Assembly: GCA_047638695.1 (NCBI GenBank)
Contig: JBLINY010000027.1
Coordinates: 1 to 47,757, forward strand
From: JAHECQ01 sp047638695
GTDB taxonomy: Bacteria > Actinomycetota > Acidimicrobiia > Acidimicrobiales > SZUA-35
Reading direction: 5' to 3'
DNA: 47,757 nucleotides
The translations under genes were made by a program, and so were the position numbers. This document shows positions 23,673 through 32,482 of the stretch, piece by piece (within the stretch, counting starts at the first letter, position 1; every line of letters begins with the position of its first letter). Below the pieces are notes generated by a model. It was not told the origin of the DNA. It saw only the letters and a program-made list of their open reading frames with translations, and searched no databases.

Positions 23673-25058
23673 ATGGAACGGCTGGGCACGAAGGCGCTGC
23701 TGACAACACTTGGCGATTGGGGAAAAGAGACAACGTCGCTCCAAGCAGGGCTGGTCGCTGCATTTCGATCGGCCATCACGAGCGGCGACCTCCAACCGGG
23801 AACGGTGCTTCCCGCCGAGCGAACCCTGGCCCGAGCCCTGGGCGTTTCCCGTTCGACGGTGACGGCCAGCTTGGCCGAGCTCAAGAGACTCGAGGTGCTG
23901 GTGGCTCGGCACGGCAGTGGGACGGTCGTCGCCGGCGGCGACGGCGCCATTGCGCGCTCGGTGCTCGAACCGATCGATCTGGCATCGTCCAGCCCCGCTG
24001 ATTCGCAGTCACTGCCTGATGTCGAGGTTGATGTTGACGCGCTCCTTCGAGCTGGTTCGGGTCAAGGCCACTTCCCCGCTGGCCTGGCGGAGCTTCGTGA
24101 CGCAGTGGCGGCCAGATTCACCGAGGATGGTGTCGATAGCGTCGGCGCCGAGGTGCTGATCACGAACGGCGCCCAGCACGCAATGGCCTTGGCCTTCGCT
24201 CATCTCACTCAGCCCGGTGATCGAGTTATCGTCGACGAGCCGACCTATCCCGGTGTTGTCGACCTTCTTGCGGCTCGGGGGCTCGTTGCCGTGCCGTTGC
24301 CTCGCATCGCTGGGGCCATCGAGCTGGCTGGCCTCCGGCGTTTGGCTATCGAGAGCGGGGCGACGGTGGCGTATCTGCAGACCTCGGTGCACAACCCAAC
24401 CGGTTTCGTTGCCACCGACGACGACCTCAACCAGCTGGCGAAGCTCATCGATGAGTTGGGTCTCACCGTCGTTGAGGACCTCGTGCTCGCCGATCTCCGC
24501 TTCGACGGCTCGCGACCACGTCCAGTCGCAGCTCGGGTCAGCTCGGCAACCGTTGTCGTTGTCGGATCGGTTTCAAAACTGGGATGGGGTGGGTTGCGAA
24601 TCGGTTGGTTGCGTGCCCCAGAGCAGATGGTGGCTGAACTCATCCGTACTCGTCTGGCCGATGATCTTGGCAGCTCGGTTCCCTCCCAGGTCATTTCAGT
24701 GGCGGTCTTGAACGACTTCGACGTGATCGTTGACAGCCGTCAACGAACGTTGGCTCGACGGGCGAACTTGGCTCGCGATCAGATCGCCGATCGGTGTCCG
24801 CACTGGACCGTGCACGAGCCTGGAGGTGGCCTGTCGTTGTGGATCGACCTGCACCATGATGCGACTGACCTGACGGAGGCTGCGAGGCAGGCTGGAGTGA
24901 TCGTGGCGACTGGACTGATCGCCAGCGTGGTCGGGGGAGAGGGGCCGGCTCGGCATCTGCGACTGTGTTTCGATCGGCCGGAATCGAGGCTGGTCGAAGG
25001 TCTCGACCGTCTGATAACGGCTGATCAGACCTACCAGTCGAGGCTGAAGCAGCGCTGA
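23673..25058 (+). CDS. MocR-type PLP-dependent transcriptional regulator
   Basis: A 461-residue GntR-aminotransferase fusion. N-terminal winged helix: AFRSAITSGDLQPGTVLPAERTLARALGVSRSTVTASL. The C-terminal fold type I aminotransferase has the PLP-binding Lys in VVVGSVSKLGWGGLRIGW, the Asn-Pro in QTSVHNPTGFV and the PLP Asp region VVEDLVLADL. MocR proteins regulate amino acid, vitamin B6 or transporter genes using PLP as ligand. Start 23673 (MERLGTK) is chosen because TACGAT (23660-23665) lies 7 nt upstream; the ATG at 23664 overlaps this box. Its 3' end overlaps the convergent phosphoesterase gene by 28 bp. Confidence 0.9.
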   Translation: MERLGTKALLTTLGDWGKETTSLQAGLVAAFRSAITSGDLQPGTVLPAERTLARALGVSRSTVTASLAELKRLEVLVARHGSGTVVAGGDGAIARSVLEPIDLASSSPADSQSLPDVEVDVDALLRAGSGQGHFPAGLAELRDAVAARFTEDGVDSVGAEVLITNGAQHAMALAFAHLTQPGDRVIVDEPTYPGVVDLLAARGLVAVPLPRIAGAIELAGLRRLAIESGATVAYLQTSVHNPTGFVATDDDLNQLAKLIDELGLTVVEDLVLADLRFDGSRPRPVAARVSSATVVVVGSVSKLGWGGLRIGWLRAPEQMVAELIRTRLADDLGSSVPSQVISVAVLNDFDVIVDSRQRTLARRANLARDQIADRCPHWTVHEPGGGLSLWIDLHHDATDLTEAARQAGVIVATGLIASVVGGEGPARHLRLCFDRPESRLVEGLDRLITADQTYQSRLKQR

Positions 25059-26188
25059 TCCAGGGGGCCGGGCGACCAGAAGTCCCATAGCCCTAACAGT
25101 GCCCCGCGGCTGTATTCGTGCCAGATGACTGCATCAGGAGCAGCTGCGCGGCGGACAACTTGGCGGATGCCGCCTTCGTGGATGGCATAGCCGGCCCAGA
25201 CTCCGGGCCAGTCACGGGTGGAAGCGACCTCGGTGATGGTCAAACCGGCCTGCCGGCGCGAGCGATTCCGATGTGAGTGTCCCGAGGTCAATAGCGTGCG
25301 CTGGTTGGCGACAGCTAGTTGGTTCAAGAACGGCTGAGCCTCGTCCTTCGGTATACCGGGCGGCCAGTAGGTGGGAATCGGGTGGCGGTGCAGATGGTGG
25401 TGAATCGCCAACAAGACCGGTGTTGCCGACTCGGTCGCCGCTGCGACTAACGAGTCGGCGACGGGCGCGAGTGTGCCTTCTCCACGACCATTGATCGTGG
25501 AGTTGGCGACCAACACGCGCGCACCGGGTACATCGACATGGTCAACTGACTGCACGTATGGCAGTTGCCGTGCTCCGACGGTGTCAGGAAGCTCGACCAA
25601 CGAGTGCGAGTAGTCGACGTCGTGATTGCCAGGTATGAGCAGCATTGGCAGGTCGGGAAAGTCGTCGACGAGCGAACCCAGTAAGGCGAAGTTGTCGGGA
25701 TGTCGGTGATGAGCTGCGTCGCCCTTGATGACCAAGAGCTGTGCGCCCCACTCGATGGCTTCGGTGATCGAAGCACGGGCACAACGAAGCGGATGAGGCT
25801 CGGAGTGCTCGTTCGATTCGACCATGGTCTTGAGGAATCCCCAGCGTTCAGCACCTAGATGAAGGTCGGAGATGGTCGCCACACGGCTGAGGAGTGGCCC
25901 AGCGGGGGAGGCGAGAGTCTTGAACGACAACTGACGTGTGTCGTCGGCGACGGCGAGGTCGAGTTGGTAGGCCGTTGATGGGACGAGGTCCTGCACGAGC
26001 AGCGACCCCGGGCCGCCGTGATGTGTGGCTACAACGGTGACCTCGGCTCGCTGCGCATTGCGGGCGACGGCGGTGATCTCGCCTGTAGGGAGGTCGCCCC
26101 AGGTGATCTGGGCTGTTGTGTCTTCGACAGCCCAGACCCGAAGGGGTGAGGCGGTAAAGGGTGGGCGGAGGGAAGCCAGGTCAGTCAC
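25031..26188 (-). CDS. Calcineurin-like metallophosphoesterase with N-terminal fibronectin-type domain
   Basis: 385 residues. An N-terminal beta domain (about 1-95, SPLRVWAVEDTTAQITWGDLP) resembles the fibronectin-III/purple-acid-phosphatase N-domain. The catalytic domain holds the dimetal ligands D108-x-H110 (ISDLHLG), G156-D157 (IKGDAAHH), G187-N-H-D190 (LIPGNHDVDY), His in LLAIHHHLHR and the final GHSHRN. All five motifs are intact, so it should be active on a phosphomono- or diester. The GTG start overlaps the PepN stop (GTGACTGA), indicating translational coupling. No signal peptide. Confidence 0.9.
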   Translation of the reverse strand: MTDLASLRPPFTASPLRVWAVEDTTAQITWGDLPTGEITAVARNAQRAEVTVVATHHGGPGSLLVQDLVPSTAYQLDLAVADDTRQLSFKTLASPAGPLLSRVATISDLHLGAERWGFLKTMVESNEHSEPHPLRCARASITEAIEWGAQLLVIKGDAAHHRHPDNFALLGSLVDDFPDLPMLLIPGNHDVDYSHSLVELPDTVGARQLPYVQSVDHVDVPGARVLVANSTINGRGEGTLAPVADSLVAAATESATPVLLAIHHHLHRHPIPTYWPPGIPKDEAQPFLNQLAVANQRTLLTSGHSHRNRSRRQAGLTITEVASTRDWPGVWAGYAIHEGGIRQVVRRAAAPDAVIWHEYSRGALLGLWDFWSPGPLDQRCFSLDW

Positions 26189-28730
26189 CGGCCACGAGAA
26201 TGGCCGTGAGACGGTCGGCCTCTCGCTCTCGCAACGCGGCGCCCACCCGTTGACGCTCGAGGATTTGCAGCAGCGTCCTGCTGCCCTGCGGAACAGGATT
26301 GGCTTCGAAGAACGCCGCAATCCGCTGGATATCGGCGGGGCGCGTCAGCAAGGTGACGGCGTCAACCATTCTGACGATCGAGCTCGACGGGAACTTCTCA
26401 CTGAGCTCGCTCCAGTTCGCCTCCATGAAATCCCACGTTGTCTGGCTGGTTGATCGGTTGCTGAGGGCGCGGCGTAGCCAGAACGGTGCGTTCTGCGATC
26501 GAATCTCACCGTCGAGGATCCGCTGGAACAATCCGGCCACCAAGTTCGGCTCGGGAAAGTCGGCCAGGGCGTAGAGGTAGCGCAGTTCTTCTTGGGGTGT
26601 TCCCGCTGTGCGGTAGAGGTCGAGGAAGCTGTCGAAGTCGGCCTGATCGCCGATCGAGGCTGCCACGTCGACAGCAGCTGCCATCACCGACGCTTCGACC
26701 AGCTGGGGGTCTCGCAGACCTTCGGCGACGGTGCGTTGGGCTTCCTGTTGGATCTCGAGGTCGTTGGCGATGGTTCCCATGGCCCGGATGAGGTCACCTC
26801 GTAGCTGCCGGGTGCGGTCGTCGTCGGCCGGTAGCGGGGAGAGACCGAGACCGGCGAGAGCCGGCGCAAGAGCATCGTGCACGATGGCCTGGAACAGTTC
26901 GCGGGCATCACCATCGAGCAGGCGGTCGATCGAGGCGAAGCCTGAGATAAGGCGCTGCCAAACCGATCGATCGCCGTCCGCCGACATTGTTTCGGCAAAC
27001 ACGAGGAAGCCATTGGCTGACATTTGATCGGCAAGCACGGCGGCCCACGCGTCGTCGACGAGGTTGTAGCGCTCCGTGGGTGCCAGCTGGGTTTCGGCGA
27101 CCTCGGCGAGCCGTTCGAGGGCTTCACGTGGGTAGGCGACCCTTAGGAAACTTGCGCCCTCGGCGTTGGCGACCAACCAGTCAGCCTCGCTCGGCAGTTC
27201 GATTTCGAGCGCGTTGGTCTCGAGCAGAACCTGAGTAGTCACCGGATCACTGCCGTTCAGCGGTTGCCAGCGGTAACGAAGCGGGACCGACCACAACTGC
27301 TCTGCTGCCGAATCGCCGCCGGCATAGCCGAAGCGTTCTTGGCTGAAGGTAACGGTTCGGCCATTCGGAGCCAGCTCAACCGAGACGAGAGGAAAGCCGC
27401 CCTGGAAGATCCAGCTGTCCATGATTCGCCGAACAGGGTCGCCTGTTTCGGCCTCGATGGCGTCCCAGAGATCGCTCGTTTCGGCATTGCCGTAGGCGTG
27501 CTCGGTCATGTAACGCCGGATGCCAGCCTGAAAACGATCTTCGCCGAGGTGCTGCTCGAGCATGCGGACGACGGCGGCACCCTTTTCGTAGGTGAGGATG
27601 TCGAACATCCCCTCAGCTTCTTCTGGGCTCACGACATCGAACTCGATCGGGCGGGTGGAGGCCAGGGCATCGGTGTCGAACGCGGCCGTGCGGGAGACCC
27701 CAAAATCAACCCATCGTTGCCACTCGGGCCGGAATGCGTCGGTGCACCGCATCTCCATGAAGGTGGCGAAGGCTTCGTTCAGCCACAAACCGTTCCACCA
27801 TTTCATGGTGACAAGATCTCCGAACCACATGTGAGCCAATTCGTGATGGATCACGTCGGCCGCTCGCTGCAGCTCGGGTTGTGTCGCCGTTGTGGGATCG
27901 ATCAGCAGAAGTGCCTCGCGGAAGGTGATGCAGCCGAGGTTCTCCATTGCGCCGAACGCGAAGTCGGGGATGGCAACCATGTCGACCTTGTCGCCCGGGT
28001 ACGGGATTCCGAAGTATTCGCTGAAGTAGCGAAGAGCAAACGCGCTCGACTCCAGGGCGAACGCAGTGAGCTCACCCTTACCCGGTACGTGCACAATTCG
28101 TAGCGGAACACCGTCGACATCGACCGGGTCGGTCATCTCGATGGGGCCGACGACGAAGGCAACGAGATAGGTCGACATGGGAATGGTCGGTGCGAAGGTG
28201 AGCACTTGCCGACCATCATCGAGTGTCTGTCGCGATGTCTCGGCGGTATTGGCGACAGCATTATGCGCTTGGTCGATTACCAACTCGACGGCGAAGGTGG
28301 CTTTGGCGGCCGGCTCGTCCCAACATGGGAAGCACTTGCGGGCATGTGTTGCTTCGAACTGGGTTGTCGCCAGCTTCTGCGCCTCGCCCTGATCATCGGT
28401 GAATCGACTGAGATAGAAGCCGACAAGCTGGTCGTTGAATTCGCCGCTGAAGCTGATTTCGATCGACAGTGGGCCGGCAGCGAAGTCACCGATCAGCGTC
28501 ATGCGCTCGGCATCTGCGTCGATGGAATGATCGCACGGCTCGCCGTTGACTGATGTGGCCGCGATCACCAGCCCATCGTTGTTCAACGTAACGCCGGCGA
28601 CGGCCTCGTTGGCAACAGCCTGGATGACAGCGGTTCCGGCGAAGGTCTCGTTTACGAGGTCGGGTTCTAGCCGGACCGTGTAGGCGCTCGGCGTGACGTC
28701 GTCGGGCAACCGGTAGGGGTTGATGGCCAT
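26181..28730 (-). CDS. pepN: Aminopeptidase N (M1 family)
   Basis: An 849-residue zinc metallo-aminopeptidase that removes N-terminal residues from peptides. The exopeptidase motif GAMEN is in FAFGAMENLGCITF, and the zinc site is HELAHMWFGDLVTMKWWNGLWLNE compressed as HExxH-x18-E (His, His and the Glu of NEAFATFME). The C-terminal half carries the ERAP1-like helical domain. Length is typical of actinobacterial PepN. TAGTCT lies 6 nt before the ATG, suggesting a leaderless transcript. It is followed with an 8-bp overlap by the metallophosphoesterase gene. Confidence 0.95.
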   Translation of the reverse strand: MAINPYRLPDDVTPSAYTVRLEPDLVNETFAGTAVIQAVANEAVAGVTLNNDGLVIAATSVNGEPCDHSIDADAERMTLIGDFAAGPLSIEISFSGEFNDQLVGFYLSRFTDDQGEAQKLATTQFEATHARKCFPCWDEPAAKATFAVELVIDQAHNAVANTAETSRQTLDDGRQVLTFAPTIPMSTYLVAFVVGPIEMTDPVDVDGVPLRIVHVPGKGELTAFALESSAFALRYFSEYFGIPYPGDKVDMVAIPDFAFGAMENLGCITFREALLLIDPTTATQPELQRAADVIHHELAHMWFGDLVTMKWWNGLWLNEAFATFMEMRCTDAFRPEWQRWVDFGVSRTAAFDTDALASTRPIEFDVVSPEEAEGMFDILTYEKGAAVVRMLEQHLGEDRFQAGIRRYMTEHAYGNAETSDLWDAIEAETGDPVRRIMDSWIFQGGFPLVSVELAPNGRTVTFSQERFGYAGGDSAAEQLWSVPLRYRWQPLNGSDPVTTQVLLETNALEIELPSEADWLVANAEGASFLRVAYPREALERLAEVAETQLAPTERYNLVDDAWAAVLADQMSANGFLVFAETMSADGDRSVWQRLISGFASIDRLLDGDARELFQAIVHDALAPALAGLGLSPLPADDDRTRQLRGDLIRAMGTIANDLEIQQEAQRTVAEGLRDPQLVEASVMAAAVDVAASIGDQADFDSFLDLYRTAGTPQEELRYLYALADFPEPNLVAGLFQRILDGEIRSQNAPFWLRRALSNRSTSQTTWDFMEANWSELSEKFPSSSIVRMVDAVTLLTRPADIQRIAAFFEANPVPQGSRTLLQILERQRVGAALREREADRLTAILVAGD

Positions 28731-28785
28731 AAGGAGAGACTAAGGGTTTCGGGGTCCGACACCCATCTCCCGGTAACGTCTCGGC
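28731..28785. promoter_or_regulatory. Divergent promoters of the pepN and PfkB kinase genes
   Basis: On the minus strand TAGTCT (28737-28742) is 6 nt from the pepN ATG. On the plus strand TAACGT (28774-28779) is 6 nt from the kinase GTG. Neither gene has a Shine-Dalgarno sequence, consistent with leaderless initiation. No convincing -35 hexamer was found for either. Confidence 0.5.
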
Positions 28786-29763
28786 GTGACTGAAGTAGAT
28801 GTGGTGGGTGTCGGGAACGCGATCGTCGATGTAATTACGCAGTCTGACGACGATTTTGTTGCTTCGCAGGGCCTAGAGAAGGGCTCGATGACGCTGATCG
28901 ATGACGATCGGGCCCATCAGCTGTACGACCTGATGCCGCCCGGGGTCGAGGCATCCGGCGGGTCAGCGGCCAACACCATGGCCGGCATCGCTAGCTTCGG
29001 TGGGACGTCGGCGTACATCGGCAAAGTGTCGGGCGATGAGCTGGGCGGCGTTTTCCGCGACGATATGCGACAGACCGGCGTGACCTTTGATGTTCCGCCA
29101 GCTGAAGGCGGTCCAGCAACCGCTCGATGCCTCATCCTGGTCACGCCTGACGCCCAGCGGACCATGAGCACCTATCTTGGCGTGTCCTCGCTGCTCGAGC
29201 CGGACGACATCAACCCGGGCACCGTCGAGTCAGGACAACTCTTGTTCTGCGAGGGTTACCTCTGGGATGTCGAGTCGGCCAAGCAGGCCATCCGGCGGGC
29301 CATGGACGTCGCCCGCTCGGCGGGCCGACATTCGGCTCTCACACTCTCAGACACCTTCTGCGTCGAGCGCCATTACGACGATTTTCGCGATCTGGTCGCT
29401 GGACGAGTTGACGTGTTGTTTGCCAACGAAGCGGAACTGGGCGCCTTGTACAAGACCGACTCGCTCGACGCAGGCGTGGCCGCAGTCGCTGGTGAGGTCG
29501 AGCTGGCCTGCATCACCCGAGGTGACCAGGGGTCATTGCTGGTTCGAGGAACCGAGGTGGTCGAGATCGCGGCGGTCGAAGCCAGTGCTGTGGTTGATAC
29601 CACGGGAGCCGGCGATCAGTACGCCGCCGGCGTCTTGTTCGGGCTGGCACGAGGACTCGACCTAGCTGAATGCGGCCGACTGGGTTCGGTGGCGGCAGCC
29701 GAAGTGATTTCTCACGTCGGCCCCCGCCCCCTTACCTCGTTGAAGGAACTTGCTGGGTTCTAA
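28786..29763 (+). CDS. PfkB family carbohydrate/adenosine kinase
   Basis: A 325-residue ribokinase-fold kinase. PfkB signature 1 region: SGGSAANTMAGIASFGGTSAYIGKV. Signature 2: VVDTTGAGDQYAAGVLFGLARG with the catalytic Asp and anion hole GAGD. The N-terminus VVGVGNAIVDVI resembles adenosine kinase-like members, but sugar kinases cannot be excluded. Start GTG at 28786, placed 6 nt after a TAACGT -10-like box. It converges with the surface-protein gene with a 14-bp gap. Confidence 0.9.
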   Translation: MTEVDVVGVGNAIVDVITQSDDDFVASQGLEKGSMTLIDDDRAHQLYDLMPPGVEASGGSAANTMAGIASFGGTSAYIGKVSGDELGGVFRDDMRQTGVTFDVPPAEGGPATARCLILVTPDAQRTMSTYLGVSSLLEPDDINPGTVESGQLLFCEGYLWDVESAKQAIRRAMDVARSAGRHSALTLSDTFCVERHYDDFRDLVAGRVDVLFANEAELGALYKTDSLDAGVAAVAGEVELACITRGDQGSLLVRGTEVVEIAAVEASAVVDTTGAGDQYAAGVLFGLARGLDLAECGRLGSVAAAEVISHVGPRPLTSLKELAGF

Positions 29764-29777
29764 GCCCGTCCGGAAGT

Positions 29778-32321
29778 TCAGCCCTCGATGCGATCCCGCA
29801 GCCGATCGGCCTTGGCCTGGCTGCTGACTCCCAGGAACTTCCAACCGGCGAGGGCCAAAGCCAGCGCCGTCGTGGCGAAGATCATCACGTTGCCGCCCGT
29901 TACCGGAAGGTTCGGCTTGGTGGTGGTCGAGGTCTTCACACAGGCGCTGGTGAGCGAGGCCGAGTCTGAGTTGTTGGCCTGAGGATCAAGCCCGGCGCCG
30001 GAGTACGAGACACTCGCGGTGTTCGCCACGGTGCAGTCGGTTACCGATGCCATCTTGGTGACAACCGTCAGAGTGGCTGTGGCTGCGGCATCAAGTCCGC
30101 CGCTGTAGGTGCAGCGCAGCGCAGCGCCGGTGGCCGAACAAGCGAAGCCCGTGCCGGTGGCGCTCTCGAAGACGAGATCGCTAGGCAAATTGTCGGTGAC
30201 TACGATGGTGTCGTTGGCCCTGCCTGGCCCGTTATTCGTGACCTTGATCGTCCAAGTCACTTTGCCGCTGCTGAAGACGCCGGTCTTGTCAATGGCGAGG
30301 TCGACGTTGGGGACAACCGGGGGTGGAGTCCCGGGAGAGCTGTAGATACCGAGATCGATGGTGATGTCCTCATCACCAGCGGCCAGCGTGACCGGCGGGG
30401 TGCAGCCAGTAGCTCCGGGGTCGGAGTCGACGGCATCGTTGGCACCGGTATCAGAGGTCGTGGGCACCATGCCGGTCGGCAGTGTCGTGAAGTCGAAACA
30501 CACGACGTACGTGCCGGGGAGCAGCTCGTCGAAGCGATAGTTGCCATCAGCATCGGTGACATCGGTCTCGAGCGTGTTGCCAGCGTTGTCACGCAGGGTG
30601 ACCGTGGCGTTGGGGACGCCTGTCTCGCCGCTGTCCTGAACCCCATTCTTGTTGGCATCGATCCAGACTCGATCGCCGATAGCGGCGGTGCCCGCACCGG
30701 GGGGTTCCGGGGAGTTGTCGACAAAGCCGAAATCGACGGTGACGTTGGCGTTGTCGTCTGATGGGAAGCTGTCCATGGCCGAGGCCACATCAGACTCGCC
30801 TGTCGGCTCACTGGCTGCTGACAGCGTCACCGGTCGGCTATCGACCGGGCCGCCGACGGCGCCGTCACCGTTGTCGTCGCGGTCGGCCGGGTTGGCATCG
30901 GCATCGGGGGCGGTGCCATTGCCTGCGGTTGACACGTGGTTTTCGAGGATTGCATCGAAGTTGCGGGCCGGAATTCGAACGACGTACTCGCCGGGTGTCA
31001 CGCCCTTGAAGAGGTAGTAGCCGTTGGTGTCGGTCGTCGTACTGGCGATGGGAGCGATTCCGGTCGGCCCGGTGCCGTCAGAGGCCCACAATTCGACGTT
31101 GATGCCGCTGATGCCGGCTTCGCCTACGTCCTGGATGCCGTTCGGCGTGCCGTTCTCGAGCCACACCCGGTTACCGATGGTCATGCCGCTGAAGCCGAAG
31201 TCGATCTCAGTATTCACGGCGTCATCGGCAGGGTTGTCGAAGTTGATTGAAATAGCGGGCTTGTCGGGTTCAGCCACGGGGGCGGATCCCGCTGCCAACA
31301 CGGTTGGACCACTGACCACGTCGCCGTTGTCGGCAAGTGCTCCATCATTCCCCTGGTCGCCGGCTGGGCCTACGACCGTTGGGTTTAGGCCTGCCAGCGG
31401 CTGACCGGAGTCGAAATTCGAGGCCGGTATGACCACAACATAGGTGCCGGGGTCGACGCAGCTGAACAGGTAGTAGCCGCCATCGATCGTTGTCGTGCTC
31501 TCCAGAACCGGGCCGGTCGGATCGCCGCCGGCGTCAGCTGCGAAGAGTTGGGCGGTGACGCCGTTGATACCGGATTCGCCGCCCTCAGCGATGCCGTTGT
31601 TGTTCAGATCGAGCCACACCCGGTTGCCGATGCCCATGCAGGTCGGGGTCGGGGGGTTGTAGAAGCCAAAGTCGATGGTGAGATTGGAGTCGATGTCGCT
31701 GGTGACCTCGGTATTCGAGTTCGCCGCTGCCTCGTCGCTGCCCGCTGATGCACCCGGGGCTGCTTCGTTCGTCGGCTGGGTCGTGGTGCCGCCAAGAGTG
31801 AAGGCTTCACTGACCGCGTCGTAGGAGAGCCTGCTCACGCCGTCGTCGGTATTGTCGATGGTCGGGCTGGTGGTCGCACCTGTCGACGACTGGTAGCCGA
31901 CCGGGACATTCGCCACGGTGATGAAATACACGCCCGAAGCAACATCGTGGAACCAGTAGTTGCCGGTGCTGTTGGTGGTTGTCGTGCAGCTACGGCCTGC
32001 CGCGTCGTCGCCGGCTGGCTCGAACACGTCATCGAAGTCGACGTCGCGCCATAACTCGACGGTCGCACCGCCAATCCCTGACTCGCCGGCAGCGGGCTCG
32101 TACCGGCCGTTGTTGTTGTCGTCCTCGAAAACGAGGTTGCCGACCCGATTGAAGTCGCCGCTGTACACGGCGATTCCGCACGGTCCCTCGGCCGATGCTG
32201 GGGCCGCGTTGAGAACCGTGGTGCTGAGGACGGTGCCGAGCATTGCGATCGCAAGAAAGGCGCGGACCACGGCACGGGTAGAGCGGTCGCTGCAGAGGGA
32301 AGGGGCTTTGGTGGTGCTCAT
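29778..32321 (-). CDS. LPXTG-anchored surface protein with four SdrD B-like repeats
   Basis: 847 residues. A signal peptide (to about residue 44, APASA-EGP) is followed by four SdrD_B/Cna-B-like beta domains starting near 59 (VGNLVFEDDNNNG), 230 (IGNRVWLDLNNNG), 382 (IGNRVWLENGTPNG) and 548 (IGDRVWIDANKNG). Asp/Asn-rich D-x-N-x-N-G loops probably bind Ca2+. A DUF11-type domain follows (675-790, WTIKVTNNGPGRANDTIVVTD), then a sortase signal LPVTG (805-809), a membrane segment and a basic tail. It would be covalently attached to the wall by a sortase not present here, and could act in adhesion. The ATG at 32321 has an AGGAG ribosome-binding site. The EAL gene lies upstream on the same strand. 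Confidence 0.92.
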   Translation of the reverse strand: MSTTKAPSLCSDRSTRAVVRAFLAIAMLGTVLSTTVLNAAPASAEGPCGIAVYSGDFNRVGNLVFEDDNNNGRYEPAAGESGIGGATVELWRDVDFDDVFEPAGDDAAGRSCTTTTNSTGNYWFHDVASGVYFITVANVPVGYQSSTGATTSPTIDNTDDGVSRLSYDAVSEAFTLGGTTTQPTNEAAPGASAGSDEAAANSNTEVTSDIDSNLTIDFGFYNPPTPTCMGIGNRVWLDLNNNGIAEGGESGINGVTAQLFAADAGGDPTGPVLESTTTIDGGYYLFSCVDPGTYVVVIPASNFDSGQPLAGLNPTVVGPAGDQGNDGALADNGDVVSGPTVLAAGSAPVAEPDKPAISINFDNPADDAVNTEIDFGFSGMTIGNRVWLENGTPNGIQDVGEAGISGINVELWASDGTGPTGIAPIASTTTDTNGYYLFKGVTPGEYVVRIPARNFDAILENHVSTAGNGTAPDADANPADRDDNGDGAVGGPVDSRPVTLSAASEPTGESDVASAMDSFPSDDNANVTVDFGFVDNSPEPPGAGTAAIGDRVWIDANKNGVQDSGETGVPNATVTLRDNAGNTLETDVTDADGNYRFDELLPGTYVVCFDFTTLPTGMVPTTSDTGANDAVDSDPGATGCTPPVTLAAGDEDITIDLGIYSSPGTPPPVVPNVDLAIDKTGVFSSGKVTWTIKVTNNGPGRANDTIVVTDNLPSDLVFESATGTGFACSATGAALRCTYSGGLDAAATATLTVVTKMASVTDCTVANTASVSYSGAGLDPQANNSDSASLTSACVKTSTTTKPNLPVTGGNVMIFATTALALALAGWKFLGVSSQAKADRLRDRIEG

Positions 32322-32377
32322 GGTCTTCTCCTGGGGAGAGGAATCACCGGTCGGGCGAGTCATTCACCAAGAGGTAT

Positions 32378-32463
32378 CGGGTCTGACCCGTCGGACTTAA
32401 GCGCTATTGTCGCCAGCCGTATAGGGACATCGTCCCCCTACGCCAGTGGGTGGAAACACCCAC
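32378..32463. promoter_or_regulatory. Three short hairpins between the EAL gene and the surface-protein gene
   Basis: In the 161-bp spacer are three perfect inverted repeats: CGGGT-CTG-ACCCG (32378-32390), GGGAC-ATC-GTCCC (32424-32436) and GTGGGTG-GAAA-CACCCAC (32446-32463). On the transcribed minus strand the last lies about 20 nt after the EAL stop and could be a terminator, but no U-tract follows. The other two would be in the 5' leader of the surface-protein message. It does not match the c-di-GMP riboswitch consensus as I know it. Confidence 0.4.
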
Positions 32464-32482
32464 GATCTTGGCTCTGCCTGGG